A stretch of DNA of 64,000 nucleotides from Flavipsychrobacter sp. (GTDB taxonomy: Bacteria; Bacteroidota; Bacteroidia; Chitinophagales; Chitinophagaceae), in NCBI GenBank assembly GCA_016787265.1, contig JAEUVF010000001.1, positions 1-64,000 on the forward strand, written 5' to 3'. How positions within the stretch are numbered: the stretch's first letter is position 1; each line of letters starts with the position of its first letter. Below, in pieces: positions 25,080 to 33,589 of the stretch. The position numbers and the translations under genes are program-made. The notes under the pieces are model-generated. The model did not search any database. It was not told the DNA's origin and saw nothing but the letters and a program-made list of their open reading frames with translations.

Positions 25080-25823
25080 ATGGAAGTAGTAATATTTAAT
25101 ACAAGGGAAGAAATGGGCCTCGCAGCAGCAAAACGGGTGGCAGAAAAGATCCGGGAATTGCAGCAGGAGAAACCTTTGTTGCGGATGATGTTTGCAGCAG
25201 CACCTTCGCAATTGGAATTTTTGAAGGCATTGATCCAGGAGCCAATCAACTGGCAGGGTATTGTTGCTTTTCATATGGATGAATACATTGGGTTGCCAGC
25301 TTCACATGCCGCTTCTTTTCGGAATTTCCTGAACCGCGAGCTTTTTGATTTGGTACCCTTCAAAGAAATTCATCGGATTAATGGAGAATTGGATGATCCG
25401 CAACAGGAAGCGGATCGCTATGCAGCATTGCTGCGTGTAGCGCCCATGGATATCATTTGCCTTGGAATCGGTGAAAATACACACCTGGCTTTTAATGATC
25501 CGCATGTGGCAGATTTTCAGGATCCCTGCCTTGTGAAACTGGTGGATCTTGACCTGGCCTGCAGACAACAACAGGTGAACGATCGCTGTTTTGAAAGGTT
25601 GGATGAAGTGCCTGCACTAGCCATTACCGTTAGTCTGCCGGCGCTGTATAGTGGAAGTTATCTGTTCTGCATGGTGCCAGGTAAAAACAAGTCCCAGGCA
25701 GTGCTGCACACCATGCAGGAAGCGATCAGCCCGGTTTTTCCATCCACCCTTTTGCGGAAGCATCCCGCGGTTGTCTTATTTTTAGACAGGGATAGTGCAG
25801 CTTTACTGCCATCCCATAACTGA
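25080..25823 (+). CDS. Divergent glucosamine-6-phosphate deaminase/isomerase homologue
   Basis: 247 residues with NagB-like landmarks: FHMDEYIGL (D67) and GIGENTHLAFND (H135). Two features differ from true NagB. The glycine-rich phosphate loop (ATGSTP-like) is replaced by AAAPSQ, and the active-site glutamate after HIAFN is Asp (D140). It could still open and isomerise a sugar phosphate, or act on a related substrate. It starts 7 bp after nagA and ends 5 bp before the LacI-type gene. Confidence 0.8.
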   Translation: MEVVIFNTREEMGLAAAKRVAEKIRELQQEKPLLRMMFAAAPSQLEFLKALIQEPINWQGIVAFHMDEYIGLPASHAASFRNFLNRELFDLVPFKEIHRINGELDDPQQEADRYAALLRVAPMDIICLGIGENTHLAFNDPHVADFQDPCLVKLVDLDLACRQQQVNDRCFERLDEVPALAITVSLPALYSGSYLFCMVPGKNKSQAVLHTMQEAISPVFPSTLLRKHPAVVLFLDRDSAALLPSHN

Positions 25824-25828
25824 CGCTT

Positions 25829-26890
25829 ATGAAAAAAGAATCGGAAGAACTGGTTGGTGTAAAGGAAATTGCCCGTCGCGCGAATGTCTCCATTGCAACG
25901 GTGGACAGGGTGCTGCATGATCGTCCGGGTGTGTCGCTCAAAACAAAGGAAAAGATCCAGCAGATTATTAAAGAGCTGAACTATCAGCCGAATATCGTAG
26001 CCCGCACACTAGCCAGTCGTAAAAAACTAAAGTTCGCCATCCTCATACCGGCCAGTTCAGAAGAAACCAGTTACTGGAAGGCGCCATTGGATGGTGTGCT
26101 ACAGGCAGAGCAGGAGTTGAGGCAGTATGGGATCAGCGTAGAAAAATATCTGTTTGATCAAAACAACCGAAAAACCTTTTTAAAACAATCGGCTGCCCTG
26201 CTGCATCAGAAGCCGGATGGGATTTTACTCGCTCCCATGTTTGTGGAAGAATCCAATTTATTCATGCAGCAGTGCCGGGAACATTCGATTCCGGTTGTTT
26301 TTATTAACTCGGATTTGCCCGGACAATCCGGGCTTGCCTATGTTGGTCCGGATCTTTATCAGAGTGGTTACCTGAGTGCGCACCTGATCAGTTACCTGGT
26401 TCGTCCGGCTGACAGTATATTGATGCTGCACATAACCCGCGAACTGGAAATGGATCACCACCTGCTTCGGAAAGAAGATGGATTTCGGGCCTACTGGCAG
26501 GAGCAGGGTTATACGCATGAGTTGATCACGATGCATATTGGTCAGACCGATCCTGAAACCATTCGTAAGCATATCAGCCGGCAATTGAAAAATCCATCCA
26601 TTCGGGTGCTCTTTGTTACGAATTCAAGGGTGGCGGCGGTGGCCAAAGTGTTGGAAGAACTGGATCGAACAGACCTGCTGCTGATTGGTTACGATTTTCT
26701 GGAAGACTCGATCGTGTATCTGAAAAAAAATGTGATTGATTTTTTGATTTGCCAGAAACCGCAGGAGCAGGCCTACCTGGGAATGATGGCGCTTTATGAT
26801 AAACTGGTGCTGAACCAGCCAGTTAAAAGCGTACACTTTATGCCAATCGATATAATTACCAGGGAAAATTATCTCTTTTACAACAATTGA
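25829..26890 (+). CDS. LacI-family transcriptional regulator
   Basis: 353 residues. HTH at about 10-32 (VKEIARRANVSIATVDRVLH), hinge helix NIVARTLASRKK, then a periplasmic-binding-protein-like effector domain (FAILIPASSEETSYW onward). The RVLHDRPGVS wording is typical of the Bacteroidota sub-branch. Likely ligand is a sugar or sugar phosphate of the operon that contains it. The CG-centred palindrome at 19837-19856 is the best operator candidate. Confidence 0.9.
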   Translation: MKKESEELVGVKEIARRANVSIATVDRVLHDRPGVSLKTKEKIQQIIKELNYQPNIVARTLASRKKLKFAILIPASSEETSYWKAPLDGVLQAEQELRQYGISVEKYLFDQNNRKTFLKQSAALLHQKPDGILLAPMFVEESNLFMQQCREHSIPVVFINSDLPGQSGLAYVGPDLYQSGYLSAHLISYLVRPADSILMLHITRELEMDHHLLRKEDGFRAYWQEQGYTHELITMHIGQTDPETIRKHISRQLKNPSIRVLFVTNSRVAAVAKVLEELDRTDLLLIGYDFLEDSIVYLKKNVIDFLICQKPQEQAYLGMMALYDKLVLNQPVKSVHFMPIDIITRENYLFYNN

Positions 26891-26893
26891 TTC

Positions 26894-27610
26894 ATGCGTT
26901 CCTTTCTGTACCTGCTTTTACTGCTGCTGACAGGTTGTAGTGCCTCTTATGAAGTGCAGAACAAAGGTGTTGCAGGTAACAATTCGGTTGATCTGTTGCG
27001 CAGAGTGGATACTGCCGTAGTAGCCCGGCAACCAGACCTGGTGCTACTGCTGTTAGGGACCAATGATATGATGAATTCCAAAAAACTCATTCCGCTTGAT
27101 AGCTTCATGCAGAATTACCGGGAATTGGTGCAACGCATTCAGACAACGGGTGCTAAGCTGGTGTTGCTGAGTATACCACCTGTTGATACCGGATATATTT
27201 TTCAACGCCATCCGCGTAATGCGTTCGAAGTGGATCCCAATGAAAAGATACGCCTGGCAAATAAATCCATACAGCAATTGACAATGTCAAATCCCGGTTT
27301 GTATTTTTTTGATCTGTATGAATTGTTTGCAAAAGGAGGCTCTCCAAACAGGACCAGGGAGTCACTGCTCGTTAATGAGCAAAACCTGGGGAAACCGGAT
27401 GGTGTTCATCCTACCCGTGACGGATATGCGAAAATGGCGGAATCGCTTTATGCTTATTTGATTGAAAAAAAGCTGCTGAAGAAAAACAGAAAATTGATCT
27501 GCTTTGGCGACAGTATCACTTTTGGAGCATTCATGGAGGGAGCCGGAACCACGGAGGGAGACAGTTATCCGGCTCAATTAAAGAGGCTCCTTAACTCAGG
27601 CCTCCGTTGA
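26894..27610 (+). CDS. SGNH/GDSL hydrolase lipoprotein with circularly permuted motif order
   Basis: 238 residues, lipoprotein signal with LLTGC (C15). The blocks of an SGNH esterase are all present but in rotated order: block II NKGVAGNNS (G28), block III GTND (55-58), block V DGVH (169-172), and only then block I FGDSITFG with nucleophile S207, near the C-terminus. Normally block I comes first. The C-terminal tail (SYPAQLKRLLN) would continue naturally into the N-terminal YEVQNKGVAG, so this looks like a true permutation rather than a truncation. Probably a periplasmic or surface deacetylase/esterase on glycans. It starts 4 bp after the regulator and overlaps the convergent ROK gene by 15 nt. 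Confidence 0.82.
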   Translation: MRSFLYLLLLLLTGCSASYEVQNKGVAGNNSVDLLRRVDTAVVARQPDLVLLLLGTNDMMNSKKLIPLDSFMQNYRELVQRIQTTGAKLVLLSIPPVDTGYIFQRHPRNAFEVDPNEKIRLANKSIQQLTMSNPGLYFFDLYELFAKGGSPNRTRESLLVNEQNLGKPDGVHPTRDGYAKMAESLYAYLIEKKLLKKNRKLICFGDSITFGAFMEGAGTTEGDSYPAQLKRLLNSGLR

Positions 27611-28840
27611 TTTTTCGGTCATTATTTTTTTCCTGGCGATCAGGCAACCACCCAATACACCTGCTTTTTCTCCCAGTTTGGAAACGATCAGTTTGGTGTC
27701 TTTATTCACGAGGCTGAGGGAGTATTTATTTAGTGCGCTTTGTATGGGAAGACGAAGATATTCACCCGTACTAGCCATGGTTCCGCCGAGTATCATTAGT
27801 TCGGGATTGAAGATATTCAGGATGATGGCCAACCCCTTTCCGATTTTTTCTCCCAGTTCCGCCAGCATTTCTATGGCCAGGTTATCTTCCTGTTTGGCAG
27901 CCTGGATGATATGCTGGAGTTTGATGTCCTCAATATTTTCAAACTGTTTGGTAAGTATGGAAGTGGAGCCGGATTGCAAGGCTGCTTTAAAGCGGCGAAC
28001 CAGTGCCTGTCCGGATGCTTCTGTTTCCAGGCAGCCCTTTTTGCCACAATGACAAATAATCTCGTTCTGGAAAAAAGGTATATGTCCGAATTCTCCACTA
28101 AATCCGGATTTACCATAGTAAACCTCTCCCTCAATCAGGATACCCAAACCAATACCATAGTCGAGGTATACATACAGTACATTCTTTTCATTGCTCACGC
28201 TGCCACAGCGGAATTCACCATAGGCCATGGCACGTGAATCATTTTCGAGAAAAGTGCGAATCCCGATATGTTCCTCTATGATTTCTGTCAGGGGTTTTTC
28301 CTGGAAATGAAAATAACTGTAACTATAACCGCTGCGGTTATTAATACGTCCGCTCAGGTTGATGCACACACCCAGAATTTTTGACCGCTCAACCGAGGCT
28401 TCCGAAATAAAAGTTTCTATCAGTTGGATCAGCTGGTCAAGCGCCTCCGTAGTATTTTCAAGTTGATAGCTCACATTCTCTTTGATCAGCACAAGATTTT
28501 TCTTGAAATCCAGTAATCCGAAATTGATGGAATGTTGTTTAACATCCACCCCAACAAAATATCCCGCTTCTGCAACCAGGCCGTACATGCTGGCAGGCCG
28601 GCCACCTGTTGATTCAATCTTGCCATAATCCCGGATTAGTTCTTCCTGCATCATTTCATTGATCAGCGTCGTGATCTTGGGAGTACTGATATTGAATTCG
28701 CGCGCCAGTTCTGCAAGTGTAAGCGGGCCCATCTCATCCAGCAGATTAATAATTCCTCTCTTCAGTGATTTGTTTTTAAAAGCAACTCCTGAACTGTTGG
28801 TGTCTGAAAAAATCTCGAATAGTTTGGGTGGGGGCATCAT
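27596..28840 (-). CDS. ROK-family transcriptional regulator (NagC/Mlc type)
   Basis: 414 residues. N-terminal winged HTH (about 38-72, TLAELAREFNISTPKITTLI), then a ROK sugar-binding domain (GVDVKQHSINFGLL, ENDSRAMAYGE). The zinc site has H253 and the CHCGKKGCLE cysteines C263, C265 and C270. These regulators respond to sugars or sugar phosphates such as GlcNAc-6-P. It is divergent from the glycan operon beginning at 28983 with 142 AT-rich bp between them, so it probably controls that operon. Residual kinase activity cannot be excluded by eye. Confidence 0.9.
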   Translation of the reverse strand: MMPPPKLFEIFSDTNSSGVAFKNKSLKRGIINLLDEMGPLTLAELAREFNISTPKITTLINEMMQEELIRDYGKIESTGGRPASMYGLVAEAGYFVGVDVKQHSINFGLLDFKKNLVLIKENVSYQLENTTEALDQLIQLIETFISEASVERSKILGVCINLSGRINNRSGYSYSYFHFQEKPLTEIIEEHIGIRTFLENDSRAMAYGEFRCGSVSNEKNVLYVYLDYGIGLGILIEGEVYYGKSGFSGEFGHIPFFQNEIICHCGKKGCLETEASGQALVRRFKAALQSGSTSILTKQFENIEDIKLQHIIQAAKQEDNLAIEMLAELGEKIGKGLAIILNIFNPELMILGGTMASTGEYLRLPIQSALNKYSLSLVNKDTKLIVSKLGEKAGVLGGCLIARKKIMTEKSTEA

Positions 28841-28924
28841 ATATAACTGCTACAAAACAAGAAAGTTAGGATTTTTTAAGGCAAAAAAATAGATTTTCTA
28901 AGGCCACTTATTAAAAAAAATTAA

Positions 28925-28956
28925 AAATAAATTGTTTAATACTTAATTATTTATTT
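28925..28956. promoter_or_regulatory. AT-rich inverted repeat in the ROK/glycan-operon divergent region
   Basis: AAATAAAT (28925-28932) and ATTTATTT (28949-28956) are perfect inverted arms with a 16-bp spacer in a 142-bp divergent intergenic region. A second element TTGAT-N7-ATCAA (28960-28976) lies just before the downstream start codon. AT-rich arms resemble ROK-family operators, but AT-rich DNA produces such repeats by chance. Confidence 0.35.
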
Positions 28957-28982
28957 AACTTGATGATTCAAATCAATTACTG

Positions 28983-31115
28983 ATGAGAAAGTTATTGCTT
29001 GCCCTGCTCTCCTTGTTTCTAGTTCTCACCAGTTGGTCGCAGCGTTCTGCAGTAGTATTCAGCGGAGCAGTTACCAATGATCTTTATACCCTGCTCCAAA
29101 AACAGGGATTTCAGCTATTGCACCAGCCGGATCCGGAAAAGGCAATTCAGCTTGCTTCCAAAGGAGGATCCGTGTTCATTGTTGCGGATCAATATCCGGC
29201 TCAAAAGGTTCAGCTGAGTGAAACGGCACAGCAATTGGCAAAAAAGAAAAAACTCAGTGTATATATTGAATATCCATCGGCTTTAGCCGGACTAACGTTC
29301 ACAGGAGATACCCTGCATACCCAGTTGGAGCGAGGGGTAGTAACTTCTGCCGTTTTTGGTGCTGCTCTGCAACCGCTTAGTATTTTGGGTATCAACGATT
29401 GTTATATCCTTCCCACCAAAGCGTCTAACCCGTTGATCATTCTTGGAAAGGTGGCTGGTTTGAACCGGGCCGAATATGGCATTGACGATGTGGAACAAAT
29501 ACCCTTACTATTTAAGCACAACGGTATGCTGGTAGCAACTACCAGTCTAACCAATTTTGCCAAAGGCCGTTACGGTCCGGATGCGGCCTGGAAAGCAGTC
29601 TGGTCTTATATTATTCAAACCATCACCGGAAAAACCATTACCGATTTTGTTTATTGGCCTTCCTATATCCAGCCAATGTATGGTAAAGCGGAGGCGCTGC
29701 CCGCTGATGCAAAATCAATCAGTATCAGAAAAGGGGTGGACTGGTTTTCAAATGCACGTTTCTATATTCACCCTGATTGGAAGGAAAATTGGGTACGTTA
29801 CCAGGGAAATGGAACCATGCCTGTTGGTCCGCCGGTAACGCAGGATAATGCGCTGGGAAATGGAATGATGGGCATGCTCGAGGGCCATGCTTCCCGCGTG
29901 AATTCGGATGGTCGTCAGCAATACCGCTATTGGGTGAGAGCGGATGTTCAGGGAGAAGCAGCCTTTGCACTCGCAGCGGCAGGCAATTATTTAAAGGATC
30001 CTTCTTATTTTAAAACAGCTTCCCATCTCACCGATTATATTTTTTACAATTCCAATCTGCGTGCTTTTGAACGCAATGATAAAAGTAGTCCCACCTATGG
30101 TCTGATTGGCTGGGCACAAACCCACCCTTATGTGTACTATGGAGATGACAATGCGCGTGCCATCCTGGGTATTCTGGGTGCCTCCGCCTATATGCAAACA
30201 GATGAATGGGACCGGCAGATGCTGGAAGCAATTCTGGCGAATTTCAGAACCACCGGAAAATTTGGATTCCGGTCTGATCGCATCGAAGACAAAGCCATAC
30301 AGAAAAACGGTTGGCAATTTTACTGGGATCGGGAAGTTGTAAATCCAGCTCCGCATTTTGAGTCCTGGATGTGGGCCATCTATCTCTGGTTGTATGAAAA
30401 AACCGGCTATCAGCCGCTGTTGGATAAAACAAAAACGGCTATCCGTATGACCATGGAGTCTTATCCGGATAAATGGATCTGGACAAATGGTATTCAGCAG
30501 GAGAGAGCCAGAATGGTATTACCGCTTGCCTGGCTGGTGCGCCTGGAGAACACGGATGAACATCGCCGCTGGCTGGATATCCTGGTACAGGAATTATTGA
30601 AGAACCAGGATGCAAGTGGCGCCATTCGCGAAGAGTTGGGTGCAGGAAAAGGCAAGTTCGGCAAGACCCGCAGCAACAAGGAATATGGCCTGCACGAAGC
30701 TCCCCTGATTTTTGAAAATGGTGACCCGATCGCCGACATGCTCTATACCAGCAATTTTGCCTATTTCAGTTTGAATGAAGCCGCGCATGCTACCGGCAAT
30801 GCACAATACAGGGAAGCTGTTCGGAAACTGTCTGATTTCATGACCCGCATTCAGGTTAAATCCGATCGCTTTAAAGATCTGGACGGTGCCTGGTTTCGTG
30901 GCTTTGAATACAATCGCTGGGAATATTGGGCCTCTAATGCGGATGTGGGTTGGGGTGCCTGGAATACCCTGGCCGGCTGGACACAAAGCTGGATTGTAGC
31001 TACTCAGGTAATGACTGCGAAGAATCAGAATTTCTGGGATCTCACCCGGCAAACGGGGATAAAAAAACATATGCCTGAAACCCTGCAATTGATGTTTGGC
31101 AAGCTACAACCTTAA
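28983..31115 (+). CDS. Exported protein with predicted alpha/alpha-toroid region, unknown function
   Basis: 710 residues with signal peptide (RKLLLALLSLFLVLTSWSQ). Residues about 22-200 look like an alpha/beta domain (SAVVFSGAVTNDLY). From about 260 the sequence is rich in helix pairs and aromatic patches (YYGDDNARAILGILG, ESWMWAIYLWLYE, ARMVLPLAWL), as in six-hairpin glycosidases and lyases. I do not recognise a named GH or PL family. Candidate acidic residues lie around GDDNAR and HFESWMW. First gene of the operon containing an AGE epimerase and SusC/D, so a glycan-cleaving role is likely. Confidence 0.7.
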   Translation: MRKLLLALLSLFLVLTSWSQRSAVVFSGAVTNDLYTLLQKQGFQLLHQPDPEKAIQLASKGGSVFIVADQYPAQKVQLSETAQQLAKKKKLSVYIEYPSALAGLTFTGDTLHTQLERGVVTSAVFGAALQPLSILGINDCYILPTKASNPLIILGKVAGLNRAEYGIDDVEQIPLLFKHNGMLVATTSLTNFAKGRYGPDAAWKAVWSYIIQTITGKTITDFVYWPSYIQPMYGKAEALPADAKSISIRKGVDWFSNARFYIHPDWKENWVRYQGNGTMPVGPPVTQDNALGNGMMGMLEGHASRVNSDGRQQYRYWVRADVQGEAAFALAAAGNYLKDPSYFKTASHLTDYIFYNSNLRAFERNDKSSPTYGLIGWAQTHPYVYYGDDNARAILGILGASAYMQTDEWDRQMLEAILANFRTTGKFGFRSDRIEDKAIQKNGWQFYWDREVVNPAPHFESWMWAIYLWLYEKTGYQPLLDKTKTAIRMTMESYPDKWIWTNGIQQERARMVLPLAWLVRLENTDEHRRWLDILVQELLKNQDASGAIREELGAGKGKFGKTRSNKEYGLHEAPLIFENGDPIADMLYTSNFAYFSLNEAAHATGNAQYREAVRKLSDFMTRIQVKSDRFKDLDGAWFRGFEYNRWEYWASNADVGWGAWNTLAGWTQSWIVATQVMTAKNQNFWDLTRQTGIKKHMPETLQLMFGKLQP

Positions 31116-31124
31116 ACAACCAAC

Positions 31125-32321
31125 ATGAACATTGATCAATATATACAACAATACCGTTCAAATCTTTTGGATGATGTTATTCCATTCTGGACCGATCATT
31201 CCATTGATGAAGTATACGGTGGATACTTTACCTGCCTGGATACAAACGGAAAAGTGTATGATACGGATAAATTCATCTGGCTTCAGTGCCGGCAGGTCTG
31301 GTGTTTCGCGATGTTGTACAACCAGGTAGAGCAGCGCACCGACTGGCTGGAAATTGCTGAAAAGGGAGCCCGCTTTCTGATGAAGCACGGTCGGGATGAA
31401 AAAGGCCACTGGTATTTTTCCCTCAATCGGGAAGGCCAACCATTGGTTCAACCATACAATATTTTTTCTGATTGCTTTGCGGCAATGGCATTCGGACAAC
31501 TCTATAAAGCCACTGGAAATGCCGACTACAACGAAGTAGCAGTTCAGTCTTTTGAAATTATTCTGCAACGGAAAGACAATCCCAAGGGCCCCTATTTAAA
31601 AGCTGTTTCGGGTACGTGCCCGATGAAAGGTTTCTCTTTACCCATGATCCTGTCCAACCTCGTGTTGGAAATAGAAGACAGTCTTTCCCCGGAATTGGTG
31701 GAAGCCACCATCCATACCGCCATTGAGGAGGTAATGAATGTGTTCCTGGATAAAGAAAGCGGTCTTCTTTTGGAAAATGTAGGCCCGGCTGGTGAACGAA
31801 TCGACAACTTCGATGGCAGGCTGATCAACCCGGGGCATGGTCTCGAAGCGATGTGGTTCATGATGGAACTTGGTGTACGAAGAAAGGACCAGCAACTGAT
31901 TCAGAAAGCAAAAGATACCGCATTGAAGGTATTGGAATATGGGTGGGATAAACAGTATGGTGGCATCTTTTATTTTCTTGATCGCAAAGGTCATCCTACC
32001 CAGCAACTGGAATGGGATCAGAAACTCTGGTGGGTGCATGCGGAAACACTGGTATGTATGTTGAAGGGGTTTTTACTGACCGGAGATAAAGCCTGTTGGA
32101 CCTGGTTTGAAAAAGTACACGACTATACCTGGAAACATTTTCCAGATCCGCAGCACGGAGAATGGTTTGGTTATCTGAACAGGAGAGGAGAAGTATTGCT
32201 TCCACTGAAAGGAGGAAAATGGAAAGGATGTTTTCATGTGCCAAGAAGTTTATACCAGTGTTGGAAAACACTGGATGCAATAAAAGAAACCTATTCACAA
32301 CCTCTTGAACTGATTCTCTAA
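31125..32321 (+). CDS. AGE-family sugar epimerase (N-acylglucosamine 2-epimerase-like)
   Basis: 398 residues, (alpha/alpha)6 barrel of the AGE/RnBP family with no signal peptide. Conserved elements are IWLQCRQVWCFAMLYN (51-66), NPGHGLEAMWF (H238) and KLWWVHAETL (H305), the two histidines being the expected acid/base pair. Such enzymes interconvert ManNAc and GlcNAc, or mannose/glucose-type sugars. In Bacteroidota sialic-acid loci an AGE-type enzyme links ManNAc to the GlcNAc pathway, which would fit nagA upstream. There is no sialidase or NanA here, so a different 2-epimer is possible. Its stop overlaps the carrier start (TAATG). Confidence 0.87.
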   Translation: MNIDQYIQQYRSNLLDDVIPFWTDHSIDEVYGGYFTCLDTNGKVYDTDKFIWLQCRQVWCFAMLYNQVEQRTDWLEIAEKGARFLMKHGRDEKGHWYFSLNREGQPLVQPYNIFSDCFAAMAFGQLYKATGNADYNEVAVQSFEIILQRKDNPKGPYLKAVSGTCPMKGFSLPMILSNLVLEIEDSLSPELVEATIHTAIEEVMNVFLDKESGLLLENVGPAGERIDNFDGRLINPGHGLEAMWFMMELGVRRKDQQLIQKAKDTALKVLEYGWDKQYGGIFYFLDRKGHPTQQLEWDQKLWWVHAETLVCMLKGFLLTGDKACWTWFEKVHDYTWKHFPDPQHGEWFGYLNRRGEVLLPLKGGKWKGCFHVPRSLYQCWKTLDAIKETYSQPLELIL

Positions 32322-33553
32322 TGGCTGTTTCCTCAACTTCAACGATTACTGTTACTGCTGATGGAAATCTTCAGGAGGGGTCTTATCGGCCTGCATTGCT
32401 TTCGCTGGCAGTCCTGTATTTCATGATGGGATTTATTACCTGTCTGAACGACACCCTTGTGCCCTTTTTCAAAAAGGAATTCACGCTCAGTTATGCCGGC
32501 TCCTCCCTGGTGCAGTTTTACTTTTTTCTGACTTATGGCGTGATGTCCATCCCCGCAGGCAAAATGGTTGAAAAACTTGGCTATAAAAAAGGTATGGTGG
32601 CTGGATTTATGATAGCAGCGTTGGGTGCTTTCCTTTTTTATCCGGCTTCCGTGTTTCATCAATATTCAATATTCCTCGCAGCATTATTTGTGCTTGCCAT
32701 TGGGATCGTTTTATTACAGGTTGCTGCCAATCCCTATATAACGGTTTTAGGTCCGGTTTCCACCGCTTCCTCCCGATTAACTCTGATTCAGGGAGTGGGC
32801 TCCATCGGCACCACGGTTGCTCCCTTGTTTGGTGCTTATTTTATCCTCTCCGGTATTAGCAGTGCTTCGAATTCAAGTGAAGCCGTTCGCAATCCCTATA
32901 TCGGAATCGGACTGGTATTACTCCTGATCGCTATTGTAGTGTTCCTGTTGAAATTGCCGGAGGTGAAAACGCAGACGGTTGCTTCGGATCAACAACAGGT
33001 TTCTATCTTCTCCTTTCGTAATCTTCGGTTAGGCATTCCCGCTATCTTCTTTTATGTTGGTGCAGAAGTTGCCATTGGAACATTTCTTACCAATTATATC
33101 GCAGACATTCTGCAGGTAAATGAAGAAGCAGCCAATGGGTATGTTTCCTTTTATTGGGGTGGTATGCTGGCAGGTAGACTTTTGGGTGCTGTGGTGTTGA
33201 AGCTGATGAAACCTTCCCAGGTGCTTGCCTTTTGCGCGCTTGCATCCATTATTTTAATTATGGTCTCTATAAACAGTACCGGAATGCTGGCCATCTGGTC
33301 CATGATCGGCGTTGGATTGTTTAATTCCATCATGTTTGCCACCATCTTTTCGCTTTCTGTAAACGGACTTGGCGCTCATACTACACGTGCATCAGGGTAT
33401 CTCTCTTCTGCCATAGCAGGCGGAGCGGTGGTGTCCTACCTGCAGGGTATGGCGATTGATCACTTTAATTGGAGCATCGCCTTTTTATTGCCAATGGCCT
33501 GTTACGCCTTTGTTCTCTATTATGCTTTAAACGGATATAAACATAAATCGTAA
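32321..33553 (+). CDS. FucP-like sugar MFS transporter
   Basis: 410 residues, twelve membrane helices. Family motifs are FLTYGVMSIPAGKMVEKLGY, then LLQVAANPYITVLGP. It is a paralogue of the carrier at 21245 but clearly diverged. It is coupled to the epimerase by a 1-nt overlap, so its cargo is probably the sugar epimerised by the preceding enzyme. It is followed 36 bp later by a SusC gene. Confidence 0.88.
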   Translation: MAVSSTSTITVTADGNLQEGSYRPALLSLAVLYFMMGFITCLNDTLVPFFKKEFTLSYAGSSLVQFYFFLTYGVMSIPAGKMVEKLGYKKGMVAGFMIAALGAFLFYPASVFHQYSIFLAALFVLAIGIVLLQVAANPYITVLGPVSTASSRLTLIQGVGSIGTTVAPLFGAYFILSGISSASNSSEAVRNPYIGIGLVLLLIAIVVFLLKLPEVKTQTVASDQQQVSIFSFRNLRLGIPAIFFYVGAEVAIGTFLTNYIADILQVNEEAANGYVSFYWGGMLAGRLLGAVVLKLMKPSQVLAFCALASIILIMVSINSTGMLAIWSMIGVGLFNSIMFATIFSLSVNGLGAHTTRASGYLSSAIAGGAVVSYLQGMAIDHFNWSIAFLLPMACYAFVLYYALNGYKHKS

Positions 33554-33589
33554 AACAACCACTAATTCATCAATCCCAAATTAACAATT

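Noticed and set aside
28960..28976. TTGAT...ATCAA resembling an FNR box
   Set aside because: The spacer is 7 bp instead of 4 and the site lies next to the start codon, not at an activator position.
31606..31628. Half-identical copy of the LacI-type palindrome inside the epimerase gene
   Set aside because: It is within a conserved coding stretch and its right half does not match the operator; kept only as a note.
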